Origin: Gnetum montanum | Lineage: Eukaryota > Streptophyta > Gnetopsida > Gnetales > Gnetaceae | DNA length: 59,616 nucleotides | NCBI GenBank assembly: GCA_015680685.1 | Contig: MNCI01027089.1 | Coordinates: forward strand, 6,516-66,131 | Reading direction: 5' to 3' | Shown: positions 21,663 through 33,386 of the stretch, piece by piece | How the letters are laid out: the number at the start of each line of letters is the position of its first letter | How positions within the stretch are numbered: position 1 is the stretch's first letter | Program-made: the position numbers and the translations under genes | Notes under the pieces: model-generated | Database searches by the model: none | Seen by the model: only the letters and a program-made list of their open reading frames with translations | What the model was told of the DNA's origin: nothing

Positions 21663-21680
21663 TCCCTGGAAACAGTGCCA
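21663..21680 (-). other. Primer-binding site of element A
   Basis: TGGCACTGTTTCCAGGGA on the minus strand, one base from the 5' LTR; a diverged tRNA-Asp-type site like those of B, F and G. Confidence 0.65.
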
Positions 21681-21681
21681 A

Positions 21682-22559
21682 TGGTGAGAAGTGAGGTACC
21701 CCTATGTCCAACCATATGAATCACAAGCATTCGCACACAATCTAGTTAGATTCCATGGACTTTATAATTTCTAGTGCACTAGTATTCTAGGTAGTGAACC
21801 TTGCCTTAAGGTTGTTCATTATCTTCCCAATTACACTTGTGATGTACATTGGTATGGTTAAGTGTAATTGAGCCATCTAATTTTTATCATTTTGTATTTT
21901 ATAGTTTTGGTATTTAAAGGGAGATAAAAGTAATTAGATTAACTAAATTTTTAACTAATTAACTAGTATCTAAGAAGTTCTAACATAAGTATTCAATTCC
22001 ACTTTCTACACACATCCTAAACCCGCGTATCCACTGCTAGGTTACCAAGCACTATGCTACTAGGCTTACCAAGCAATAGCACTACTAGGATTACTAAGAA
22101 AATATGTGTAATGCTTGAAGTGGTCGTACTTATGTGTTTAATCTATCTGGCTTATCTTGCTTAATTACTTGAAAAAATTTAATAAATAATTGAAAACATT
22201 AAATAGATAAATGAAATATTCAATCTATCTAAAATGCTACAAGGATTATTAGAAAGCTCATCTTTATTTCCACACACAGGATTGTGCTCAGGTATAATAA
22301 TGCTTGAATAAGGATTCATATACTCAATGACTCCTGCTATGGGCACTCGAGAGAAATATTCTAACTTTCAAATGAAAAAACTACAAGAGCTTTACTAATA
22401 CTAAAATCTCATTACCATAAATGCAACTGGTAGGTTCATATTTATAGGAAAAATGTAAACACTATGTTAATGGGGCCTCATTGATGCATGATATGATGCA
22501 TCGATGAGGCCTAGTTGACGAGGCCTCGTCGATGCAGCCAACAAAACTATGACTCATCA
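21682..22559 (-). repeat. 5' LTR of element A
   Basis: 878 bp, ends TGGTGAGAAG (decayed) and GACTCATCA. The U3 differs from B: instead of CGATATC it has an inverted repeat GGCCTCATTGATGCAT (22474-22489) / ATGCATCGATGAGGCC (22496-22511) and a third copy GGCCTCGTCGATGCA (22522-22536). TATA box CCTATAAATATG (minus) at 22436-22447 sits just downstream of these modules. Confidence 0.85.
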
Positions 22560-22564
22560 TATTC

Positions 22565-22880
22565 TTTTTTTGCTCTTTCATTAGTTCATAATTAGTCTCT
22601 TCTTATTGTACCTATTCTACTTGGAAGAATTATTGTTGTACTTCATCTCATCCAACTTCTCTACAATAGAGCTAGTAAATGTTTCTTATAGTTCCATGAA
22701 ACTCTTTTCTACCATTAATCACTTGGTAACTACTTATTTTGTAATTGTTATGTACATGCACCTATACATACACATTTTTTTTCATATGAGCAACATGTTG
22801 TAAGATTTATCTATCTGATAGTTTAAGCTCTTTGTATATAGATACACCTTGTATTACTATACACAATGCATTGAACTATT
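22565..22880 (-). pseudogene. RT N-terminal remnant and PR-RT linker of element D
   Basis: Next to the right end of element A, the minus strand reads a short Lys-rich block around 22565-22620 that continues in frame on the other side of A (6246 downward) and corresponds to the KEQKKKLLEVVNKWP block of G. The rest to 22880 is a decayed linker. Confidence 0.6.
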
Positions 22881-23400
22881 TTCTCTTTTATCTCTTCATG
22901 TTTATTTTTCTTGGAGATTTACAAGGAAAGATGCGTACTCCAAGCTTGGCATAAATTGTACTTAGCCAAGACCTTCTAATAATGATGGGAATTCCCCCTT
23001 TGTAATTATTCATATGAATTACCAAGAAATCCACTAGGTAGGATCATTCACTAATGGTGGCCATAATTTCCTTCATTAATCCTAAGAAAATAGTGATGGA
23101 TTAATCTACAAGCTCTAACTCAATGATGCACTTTTTGAGTGCTACTACGTTTTAGAGCTTTGCATGATGTATTTCCTACAATTTGCAAATGAATTAGGAG
23201 GCTTCCAAGATCTATTCGTTTCTTGAGAAGGTTACCTACTTTTATCTAATCTATTACAACATGGGTAAACATGATAGTCTTTACATTTTAAGTTTTTTTT
23301 AAAGATGGCTTATTTGAAAGATTGGACAATGTCAATACTAAAGTGGGATTCATAGTTGTTGATACTAGTTTGGGTGGATTCATAGATTTATAAAAGGGAT
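22881..23400 (-). pseudogene. Protease remnant of element D, active site deleted
   Basis: Minus strand: LIHLQIVGNTSCKAL (about 23200-23165) then ALKKCIIELELVD (about 23150-23110), SITIFLGLMKEIM and GIPIIIRRSWLSTIYAKLGV (about 23020-22940). Compared with F and A, the roughly 20 residues that contain DSGS(G)VNLIS are missing between KAL and ALKK, so the catalytic loop has been deleted. Confidence 0.7.
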
Positions 23401-25629
23401 GCTTTTGAGATGTATGCCTAAAACTTCTTAAGCTATTTTTTGTTTGTATGGTCATAACTTTAGTAGCTACTTTTGTTATGGTTGTGAAGGTATCTCACCT
23501 TACATTAGCAAAGGTGGCATAGGAGGAAGAAGAATGTGTAATGGTTAAGGATGAATGAGAAGTTGATGAGAAAGATCTAAGTGTATTTAGTTTTAGGAGT
23601 GGAAGATTTGTGGTATTATAGTGGATAGTAATAGTGGGAGAAATGGGTTTGAGTAGTTGTACCACTACAAGAGATAGCTTGTTCAACATACAAACCATAT
23701 GGATTTGACTACCTATAAGGATACTAATATCTTAACAATGGCATCCCCCCATGATTGTGAGATTTGCTACTACTAATAATACTACTCTTGGGGTTCAGAA
23801 AAAGTCCCACTTAGATAGTATTGTTGAATGTAGGACTATTTATAGTTGTCTTGTGGATAAAAAAATCTCTTAGATACATGTTTTTTTATGAAGTTTCGAT
23901 TCAAGTATATGCCCGTAATTCCTATACATATGAAATAACAAGATAACATTCCTTAGGATGTTCATACTTGTATAGGTTACATCCATCATCTTTTATTGAT
24001 TTTGCATCAGCAACATCCTCAACTATAGCAAGTTCGTCTTTATGTCTATACATGTTCTTTTATATTTCTTTCTTTTTTTCTTGTTCTTATCTCATTTAAG
24101 GACTTGCTTTATTTTTTCATTCATTATTTTTAAGCAATTATAAATTTTTCAGCAATAGAATTTCACATATTCTCCACCTTTGTCACAATGTTTGAAATAG
24201 ATTTTTGTATTGGTAAAGTCTTTCATTGAATCACCTCTTCCATTAGATCCTTATCTCACAAGCATGAACATCCTTATTACAAAGGAAAAAATCCTTATTA
24301 TACTCCTTATCACTCATTTTTTAAAGTTTAAACTCTTCTTTGGTCATTTGATTTATCAACCTTTGAATCTTATGAGCCCTCATCTCTCACAATCTTGCTT
24401 AGATATTGACCCTAAAAGTTTCTTGGATTTTTTTTCTTAGCCCATTTATAATGTATCTCAATTGCTCCATTTAAGAAAATCCATGATATAGGCACCTGTG
24501 CAATAATGAATAGTATCTACCTAAGGTTGTATCAAGGGGTTCATGGTTACCCTATTTCCACCCTTGAATCTATTGTCTCAAATTGAGCACTTTAGAGTAT
24601 GTCTTATATTTTTTATTAAATAATTCTAACATTATACTCAATATCCAAATGGATTTTGATTCTAAAGACCTATCCTAACTTTCTACTTTTTTATCAATGT
24701 TCTTGGAAATAATTTTAGCTTTTGCTAATCATTTTTTATGTTTTGCAAGGCATAGACATCATGGAAGGCTTATAAATAATGTTGTTAGTTCACATTATAG
24801 CTTCCTTTGAACTTATAAATGTTGTTCAAGTTAAGCCACTTAATGTGAATATTCCTTTGATGTGTAGTTATGATATAAATAACCTTCCTGATATTAAGTA
24901 AGAATTCATCATTATCATCATGTTCATTATGATTTCTTTCATGGCCATAACCCCTTCTATCTTGCTTATTGTGCCTTCTACCATATCCATGTTCATGATA
25001 TATGTCTCTATATTTATCATGATCACCATCTCAACCTTCATTTTTATTTTGATCTCTTTTGTTGTCTCTACCAAATTATCTATCATGACCTCTTCATTTT
25101 TTTCCATGCTCATCCTCATTAGAGCTTGATGATAAGAATGATGAAAAGGAAGAAGAATTGGGAGAGTCATGTTGGCTTACTCTCCTACCATAACACTTTT
25201 AATTGTCTCTTAGAAGCATGCTAGAATACCTAGGCTTGAAAGTTTTCCTTGTGTTAGATCTTGTTTTTTCCTTTTCTTGGTTGCTTATCAAGGATGAACA
25301 AAGTCATGCATTAGCTACATCATTTACATTAAAGAGGGGAGGATTGTGTTTTGATCTCCCTAAGTAATAATCAATATCCTTCTTTTTAGATTATGAGGTT
25401 AATAGGATTGTAGCCCATTTAACCTTACTTGCTTCATGGCATGCCTCCATGAAATGGTCTTTTCAAAGTTGGGCCTTTGTCTGTTGATAAGACCTACAGA
25501 TTTCATTAGCTATTGTGTAGTTAATTATAGCAACTTTCAATACCTTCATTAATGTAGCGATTAATATTGATAGGATTACATGATTAGGTGATAACACATT
25601 GTGATCTTCTAGGTTTCTTCATCTTATTG
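23401..25629 (-). pseudogene. Gag (C-terminal part and linker) of element D
   Basis: Collinear with F gag. Readable blocks on the minus strand: NVLSPNHVILSILIATLMKV (25590-25535, matching NIVLPPDRSFPNMLLCALAQ of F), the His/Asn/Asp-rich spacer (25170-24868), FKGSYNVN and AFHDVYALQNIKND (about 24840-24760), and the knuckle region NLYKYEHPKECYLVISYV (about 23985-23930). Stops are frequent. The right end is cut by solo LTR E1; the first codons lie at 26486-26690. Confidence 0.7.
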
Positions 25630-26485
25630 ATTTATGATGAGTGGCGAGGTACCCCTACACTCAACCATACGAATACGAGCATTTCACGCACGATATGGTC
25701 AAACTCTGTAGACAGATTAGTTATGGTATCTAGACAGTTAGTCTTAGGTCACAGTTCGCTATCTTCCCATCTGGACTAGTGTTAACTTTGTCACGTATGG
25801 TTTAGTCCAGAGTGAGGTGTATGATGTGTTCCTACACTAATGCTACTCCTACGTATGATGGGGAATAAGATTAACTAAGCTAAGAGAGAGAGAGTAAGAG
25901 AGGATCTAACTAGCCTAAGTGTGATAAGCATCCACTCCTTAATCATTCGTACACATCTTGGACCTCATGCAAGACTACCACTGGGATTACCAAGCGCATG
26001 GCCTAAGTATGCTACTAGGTTACCAAGTAGTCACACTTAAATGCTCGTGATCAAGTCATACTCATTTCGCGTTTAACAGGAGTTTAGGGTGAAGAGATAT
26101 TAATTAAGAAGGCAGTAAATAACAATTAATTAAATAATTAAGCTAAGTGGATGCTACAATGATGAAGTAATCTCGATCTTTATTGCTGATCATGTGTGTG
26201 TCCAAGTACGTCACACTCGAATAAGGATGTCATACAATTACAATCATCATACTACAAGCATGCACTGGGAGAAAAGGGTTGAGGGGAAAAATTAAACTTA
26301 ATAAATCTAAAACTAGGAGAAGGCCCCTACTAAATCTGCCTACTTCTTATTTATAGATGGGGAAGTAGGCTGCGATATTGCATACGTGATATCACGTCTA
26401 GGCTATGATATCGTGTCCATGATATCACGTACGCGATATCACAGGTGCGATATCGTAGCCAATAAAATGATAAATCATCAATTTA
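25630..26485 (-). repeat. E1: solo LTR with perfect 5-bp target duplication
   Basis: LTR 25635-26480 (846 bp), ends TGATGAGTGG and AATCATCA, flanked by ATTTA at 25630-25634 and 26481-26485. It belongs to the CGATATC subfamily (palindromes at 26370-26455, TATA TTATTTATAG at 26348-26357 in plus-strand reading). No internal sequence: product of LTR-LTR recombination after insertion into the gag of element D. Confidence 0.9.
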
Positions 26486-26714
26486 AATGTGAGTAGATCA
26501 CTTTGACATGATAGGACATGTCATCTTTGTTTTGATCAATTTTACCATTTCCGCTAGAAAAATTATGAAGAAGTGAGGAATCTTTCTTATGAGAAGTAGA
26601 TATTTTTAATTAGTGTTTGTAACATAATAAAATATTAATATTTTTAAAATATAAATCTTGAAGCTTTTAATAGCAATTATTTGGAATGCTAACTAATTTA
26701 GAACATTAGCACTG
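26486..26714 (-). pseudogene. Gag N-terminus, leader and degenerate PBS of element D
   Basis: Minus strand gives SYHVKVIYSHLN next to E1 (compare YQIVYTHLDEYIPKF near the gag start of F), then an AT-rich leader and, at about 26700-26713, GTGCTAATGTTC, a badly decayed counterpart of the tRNA-Asp-type PBS, adjoining the LTR. Confidence 0.55.
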
Positions 26715-27453
26715 TGAGGAGTGGTGAGGTACCCCTACACTCAACCATAAGAATATGAGCATTTCACACACAATTCGGTTGAACTTCACAGACGGGCTAG
26801 TTGTGGTATCTAGATAGTTACTCATTGATCACAATTCACTATCTTCCCACCTAGACTAGTATTTTCTTTATCACGTATGGTTTAGTCTAGAGTGAGGTGT
26901 ATGATGTGGTCCTAGACTAGTGCTACTCCTAGAGGCAGTCAAAAGTAACTTTGTTTTAACTAAGAGGAAAAGGGTGAAGAGAGTCTAAGCTAGCCTAAGT
27001 GTGATGAGCATCCATACTTAATCATTTGTACACATCTTGGACCTCATGTACAACTACTACTAGGATTACCAAGAGCATATCCTAGGTACGCTACTAGGAT
27101 ACCAAGTAGTCACACTTAAATGCTCATGATTAAGTCGTACTCATTNNNNNNNNNNNNNNNNNNNNNNNNNNNNNNNNNNNNNNNNNNNNNNNNNNNNNNN
27201 NNNNNNNNNNNNNNNNNNNNNNNNNNNNNNNNNNNNNNNNNNNNNNNNNNNNNNNNNNNNNNNNNNNNNNNNNNNNNNNNNNNNNNNNNNNNNNNNNNNN
27301 NNNNNNNNNNNNNNNNNNNNNNNNNNNNGCCCACACAGGAGTCACGATATCGTGTATCCAATATCACTAGCTAGTCTGCGATATTGCATACCCAATATCG
27401 TGGATCCGATACTGTGGGTCTGATATCAGAGCCTAATGAATCATGATTCATCA
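26715..27453 (-). repeat. 5' LTR of element D (contains a gap)
   Basis: Starts TGAGGAGTGG (decayed TGATGAGTGG) and ends GATTCATCA at 27453. CGATATC-type palindromes at 27345-27430. Bases 27146-27328 are undetermined. Apparent open frames crossing the gap are artefacts. Confidence 0.75.
27146..27328. other. Assembly gap (N)
   Basis: 183 undetermined bases inside the 5' LTR of element D. Confidence 0.99.
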
Positions 27454-27477
27454 CACTGTTATGTAACAACAATAGCA

Positions 27478-28330
27478 ATGACAAGTTGCAATGTAGTTCT
27501 TATACCTAACCATACAAATAACAAGTGTTATGGGTGACTTAATCATAATCCATGGGCTAGACTAGCAAGATTTTTAGATAGCTATATATTAATTAGAGTT
27601 CATTGTCTTCCCAATTACACCTATGTTGGTCTATAGTTTATATGATTAAGCATAATTGAGGCATATGATCATTGATGTTGTAAAGCCATGCTAAAATAAT
27701 ATTAAAATATAGAAATCCAATAATTATCTAATGAACAAGAAAGTAAAGTCTGAACTAGCATAAGTGATAACATTCTTTCCCAATTTGCTATCCACATCCT
27801 AAACTTACGCAATCATTGTTGGGTTATCAAGTGTTCATTGTTAGGTGTACTAAGTGATAATAATGCTAGGATTAACAAATGATAATATATTTATTCTTGG
27901 AATTGGTTATACCCATTCACATATTTTAATATACATTTTAGAATAAAAATATTAACTAAGTGCATAAAAGTAAATAACAGTGAAAGTAAATTGTTGATAA
28001 AAAAACATTAAACTCAGTCAAAGTGCTCTAATGAAGATGAATATATTTTAATCTTATTACCATCATGAATTATGTCTAGGTACAATATCACTTAAATAAT
28101 ACTTTGTTGAATTAATTTAAGTTTATGTTGCACACACTTCTTGGTTGTTCTAACTTCTATGGAATCAAACTGTAAGATTTCTACTACTAGGATGATTGAA
28201 TAGTGCATTTAATGTAGTAGGTAAATAGTATTTATAGGAATTACCTATATGAGATATAATGCATCTATGATAACATATAAAAGCCTATGATATCATAGAT
28301 GCAATGTCACCCACAACTTACTAATCTTTC
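27478..28330 (-). repeat. E3: old LTR of the same superfamily
   Basis: Follows the LTR plan at low identity: ATACCTAACCATACAAATAACAAG at 27510-27533 (start block), TTCATTGTCTTCCCAATTAC (27599-27618), GGTTATCAAGTG and a U3 with inverted arms TGCATCTATGATA (28261-28273) and TATCATAGATGCA (28291-28303) around a TATA-like ACATATAAAA. The ends are not sharp. CACCCACAACTTACTAA after 28308 resembles the PPT position, so E3 may be the 3' LTR of a further minus-strand element extending right. Confidence 0.5.
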
Positions 28331-30480
28331 ATTAGTCAATAGCAGTAAATAACAATAACATAAAACTTTAATAAGTAGTTTGTAAGGTAATAATGTAATT
28401 CTATTACTTAGTTCATGAAATTAAAAATAGATTATTGATACATATCTAATGATAATAAATTAAATAATTAAAACCATGCATTAGATTAAATGAGTAAACC
28501 CATGCAAAATTTTAGGTTGTAACAATAATTATCTTATAAAATATTATTTTTTGAAAAGACCTCATGATATAATGGATATCATGTGAGTGGTCATAGCATA
28601 ATATCTACATAAGGGTTGTTGTGGTGAAATTTTGGTGGAAAATGATACACAAAACTTGCATAGGGTAGTTTAGATGATTCGATGGCCTATGGCCATAAAT
28701 GATTTAACAAATCTTTAGATAATTGGGAACCCGAATGATCTATGTTAATATCTTCTAAATCAAATAAGAACTTCCTATGCATAATGTGAGATGAAGCAAT
28801 ACGAGAATGTTCAAATGATACATTGATGAATTATATAACTATAATGATTAGAAAAGTATGTTATGAAATAAACTACATAAGATGGAAGAGAAAAATCATT
28901 GATATAAAATGAAAATAAAATAAAAGAATGGTTACTTCACATTACTCTTACAGTGAAAATAAATACACAAAGATAACATTAACTATAAAATTACATGTAA
29001 AAGAGGGACAGAAATAAAAGGATGTAAATTTATTTTATGCAAAATTGAAAACAAAAATTACTCTAATTAGAAATTACAGAGTTAGAAAAGAAATAGAGGT
29101 GTAGGTTGGGCCAATGACAAATTCCAAACTACTAGCATCTATCTTCTCATCTTAGGCCCCAATTAAAACTTAATATCTTGAAATTTAGGACAAAAAATTA
29201 TGAGTTTTCTAGTATTATCACGCATTTATATGTAGGCTAATTTTTTTCTAATATAGTTTATGGTAACAATTGTTCAAGTTCCTGTTAATATGAATAAATG
29301 CTACATAAACTATGTAGTGATAAGTCTAAACTAAATGATAGAAATGTATATTAATTCATTTCTTGACAATGAATTAATAATGATATGGAAAATTTAGAGT
29401 ACATCACATGCTTGATAATGAATAAATAACATTAATTAAATATAGAAAGTTTTTCTTTCTGATTTTGAGGCTATCTACTCATATATATAACCTTATAATT
29501 AATACTTTGAAAAAATTAATAGTTAGTAGAAAAGAAGTTCCCAATTCTAACAACATTTATATCATTTCTCATTTTCCATGCCTGCACTTAAATTAGAAAA
29601 ATACAAATATTTGTATCAAAGCAAGAAAATGATAGCACATCTTTTAGAAGATCTCCACCTCATCACTTCTTATTAATCTTACGTTGAGAATCTTTACCAT
29701 TAGCTATAACCTTCTTATCAACATTAGTTGTAATTTTTGAACACTAGTTGTAATCTTTAAGTTAATAGTATTCTTGTCAAATAAATAAAAATGTACCTTA
29801 TAAGTTATCTATCTGGGATACTTAATACTTTCTCTAGTATTAGTAGAAATATACATAAAAGCTTCTATCTTCTTTAAATTCTTTATTGTCATTTGATCAT
29901 CTTGATTATTAATATTAACTTGATTTTTCATATTTTCAACTTCATATTTGTAGAAGAACATGCCTTGTTGGTGGATCGAAGGTTATTTCCCTCTAGCACG
30001 AGGGTTGGAGGAGCATGGAGATCCTCATGGGTTTCATGCTATCACAACCATCACTAAAGAACTACATTGATCCTAATTCCTTTGTGTACTTTGTTACAAG
30101 AATGTGTAGGCTTACAAAGGAGCCTTGACTTCAATGCTCGGGCCACCGCCCTACTCTTCAAGAGAAGGGCTTAGGGCTAGATACATTAGGGTAGAAACAT
30201 GTTTTAGCTCTTATTGGAAAATAGTGTCTTTGGTGGTTGCATGTGCTTGTTGGGTCATGCTTGTGTGTGTTGCATTGGTCATGTTGCTTGTATGATTTCA
30301 TGTGGTATACTTGATATGCTCCTAACCCATGTGCTAACAATGTGATGTACACTTATGTTGTGCATACAAGTGCTTGGGGTCTAATCCATCTTGGATTTGC
30401 TTGGGATCATCTAGCTAATTTGGAGATCCAAGGTTGGTGCCAAGCAATGCTTTACCAAAGCAATATCATTACAATATTAT
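28331..30480. other. AT-rich DNA, possibly the worn internal region of E3's element
   Basis: No gene recognised. Composition and A-rich runs (28860-29100) resemble the 3' non-coding region of B and F, but I cannot align it with confidence. The section 29940-30480 is less AT-rich, has short open stretches on both strands, and matches nothing I recognise. Confidence 0.35.
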
Positions 30481-33386
30481 TTTTTTCCATTTTCAACTTC
30501 AACATGTTTTTTTCTTGAGCAAAAAACAAGCATTAAATAAATATTCTTTATCATTATAAAAGTGACAAGTATTTGGAAGATTATAACATGTACTAGGCTA
30601 AATATAAGTATTTTTTTATTTGATTCTAATACCAATTCTTTTTTATAATTTAAAAGATTAATTTCAACAAAAAAAAATTGTATAAGAAAACCAAAAGTAA
30701 TAGAAATAGACTCCATATACTAATGAAAGTTAAATATGAGACAGAAGAACACATGCCTGGCAGGATCCTCAAATATGACACATAAGAGCACATACCTGGC
30801 CGGATAAGCACAAGAGCACAGGAAATTCAAATATTGATGTTGCTTTTTTATTTTCGTAGGGAGTGAAACATAAGCAGGATGCTAAAGCGCTCTGCCCGTG
30901 AACTAGCAACGTTCGAAGATTTTAAGGGTATTCCTAAAGTGGGTCTTTTTACGTTTTTCTGTAGTTCATCGGGAATTGCAAGGCGGCCCAAAATTATTAT
31001 TAAAGACGCGTTTTGGAGCATTACCCAATCATGATTACTTAATTTTAATGCTTTTCTGGCATGGATTTCTCTAGAGATCTGTACTCATGCTGTACTTGCA
31101 GTTTTAGTTATTAGAGACTTTTCTAAAACTTTGTGATTATAAATTTTTTTTTTTGGCAAAATAACTTAGAATTGGTAGCAGAACCCTATCTATAAAGCAG
31201 GGTAGATGGGACCTATCCGATAAAAAAGTCTCATCATAAAATTACTTTACTACTATCCCACCTGTAAGGGAAAGCAAAAATGGAATCCATTGCCTCTCAA
31301 CTGAAACATAAGTGCTGTTAGGATTTGCCAAAAGGAAATAAAAATCTTTAATTATAGTTTTACTTACCATACTGCCTTCCTAATTTGTGAATTATACTCA
31401 TGATTCGAAAACTTGTAAATCACAATTATTAAGATTCAATGCTCCTGCGATTCTGAATCTGAAGCACAGCTGTTTCTGTATTTTAAATTACACGCATATA
31501 TTATTCGACAACTTCCAGACCAACAATGGCATACAAACCCCTGCAAGCGCCCCACGGCGGTTTTATTCTGGGCGGTAAGGGCTATTGCCATAATCAGAAC
31601 CATGTTCATGTTCATGGCCATGGTGATTCTTATCAATACCACAATCGACCCCCTGTTGCTACGAATACGACTCTTCTGGGTTTGATCTGATCTGTGGAGT
31701 GGAATCGTTAAGTTGGTGAGTATTTATAACGTTGTGGAGCTCAACGGTAACGACTGTTTGACTGGCTATCCATTTGACTAGTCGGGTTCAGTTAGTTGCG
31801 TTTCTTAATTTTTTATTTTTATTTTTATTTCACGTCCTACTGAAGGGCTTGATATCGTTAGTTTCTTAACTCAGCTATATGGATTAGAAATTTTACTCAT
31901 TTGAGTTGTGAGTTGTGTCTGCACGATTTTTATAATCAACTTTATTTTTAGAAAGAAATCAATATCATTTTTAGAACTTTTTCAACATATTTCCAACATA
32001 TTTCTTGACGATTTAAACACGAGTTGAGATCCTTGCATGTGAGCCATTATTTTTCCAGGTATCTGTGAACATTTTGTTACGTTTGAATACTTTTGGTAAC
32101 AATTTTCAGAAAGAGATCGCTATTGTTAACCCTGATCTTTCACATATTGCATGATCCTAATGAATATGGGTTCCAACGAGTTAAATTTTTGGGGCATCTG
32201 CAATTTTTCCTTGTCTTCTTTGCCAGCGTTGCATCTAAAAATAGGCGAAGTTTAATGTAAATTTTTTAAAACTTATTTTTATCAAAAAATAATTAACAGA
32301 ATATATACCAATGTTATCCCTTAAACATAGTGTTATCCATCTCGCAAATCAGCAGAGCTACGTGCGTGTCATGCTGGTGCAACGTGATACGCAATAGCTT
32401 TAGATAAAGCCTCAACGTTTTTCGTGGTCTATTTTCTTTTATGCGTTACATCGCCATCTCGGTATGTCGTATCAAGTTGGTTCATTCGTGGTATGAACAT
32501 CTCATGTCCAAGAACGAGATTTAAGCGAGTGTCATAGTTTATGACGTGTTTATGGTTCTTGGGATGAGGTGAAGCGAAGTCTTGAGCTCGTAAGTTAACT
32601 CTCAAACGAGTCTCATTACCGCTGAATCAGATCATGCTGCCCATTGCCATTCCTGCTTACATTATTTCGTAGAAGAGCAACTACTGGAGAGTACCGCAGA
32701 ACAAATGTCCGAAGATTATGTAAGATGACGTGTTTTGAGGGACAGAAACGACATTGGATGTAGGTGGGTGGGATATTTTTAAGAGTACAAAAAATATTAT
32801 TAGAAATATGAAATAAAAATGAAATGAAGCTTTATTAAAATTTATAGGACATATTACATTTTCATGAAAAAATAGAATATACAAATTGATCAAACAAACA
32901 AATTATACAGGCTTTTTGCTGTAACATTAGAACCATTGTCTTAAATGGGTAATTATAAAACAAGAAAGAAACATAGGTAACTCATCTTTTAAGGGCTCCT
33001 AATTTGCACAACCTACAAATGTGCTCTTCTCAAGTAAGCTAAACCCATCTTCCATTTTTAATTCTAAGATGATGAGAACCTAAGTAAAGCTTGCTGAAAG
33101 CATTTTGATACTTGATGAGAATAGCACTTGAGAGATAGTAAGCTTCTACATCTAGTTTATTAGATGTAATGTGGCCTAAATAAAATTACCTCCTACCCTA
33201 TTAGGCTACATCTTTATTAAAAACTTCTATTTGACTAGTTGGTGAATATGCTTAGGATTTTATTACATGTCCTTCTAAGAGATATTCCATTTTCTCAACT
33301 ATTGCATCCCCTGAAAATATCAACCACGATCCTATAAATCCTCAAGAACTATTATAGAGAATTTGTCTTGCCATGAGATATGCAAG
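30481..33386. other. Unassigned, possibly low-copy DNA left of element G
   Basis: Between retroelements, with a locally higher GC content at 30860-31060, 31500-31800 and 32340-32720. I see a 54-codon His-rich frame (31526-31690) and no larger gene. 30735-30815 contains a short direct repeat (ACATGCCTGGCAGGAT / ACATACCTGGCCGGAT). The target site of element G is GCAAG at 33382-33386. Confidence 0.4.
31526..31690 (+). CDS. Small His-rich open frame, doubtful
   Basis: ATG at 31526, stop TGA at 31688-31690, 54 residues. The middle reads CHNQNHVHVHGHGDSYQYHN, i.e. alternating His, followed by RPPVATNTTLLGLI. A splice-donor-like TTG|GTGAGT lies 25 bp after the stop. Not recognised as a family; it could be part of an exon read in the wrong frame, a real microprotein, or chance. 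It stands out because its codons are GC-richer than the surroundings. Confidence 0.2.
   Translation: MAYKPLQAPHGGFILGGKGYCHNQNHVHVHGHGDSYQYHNRPPVATNTTLLGLI

Larger units (their letters stand above)
6247..22559 (-). mobile_element. Element A: gypsy element with both LTRs, interrupted by element B
   Basis: The LTRs at 6247-7095 and 21682-22559 are close relatives along their whole length and differ clearly from the LTRs of B, F and G. The flanks give a near-perfect 5-bp target duplication, gATTC (6242-6246) and tATTC (22560-22564). Internal order on the minus strand is PBS, gag, PR, RNase H remnant, INT (21680-17583), then element B, then ORF3 (9870-7337), PPT and 3' LTR. Integrase breaks off at the right edge of B and ORF3 at its left edge, so B sits in A with loss of some A sequence (INT C-terminus to ORF3 start). 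RT is deleted. Confidence 0.85.
5570..27453 (-). mobile_element. Element D: old gypsy element split by nested insertions
   Basis: Reconstructed from separated pieces on the minus strand: 5' LTR (27453-26715), a degenerate primer-binding site, the gag N-terminus (26690-26486), solo LTR E1 inserted at 26480-25635, the rest of gag (25629-23700), protease (23400-22880), the start of RT (about 22620-22565), element A inserted at 22559-6247, then more RT (6246-5570). Two facts support this. The RT frame on the right of A continues in the same frame on the left of A and matches the corresponding RT start of element G at 37760-37860. The gag on both sides of E1 matches consecutive parts of F's gag. 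The 3' part beyond 5570 is missing or unrecognised. Confidence 0.75.
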
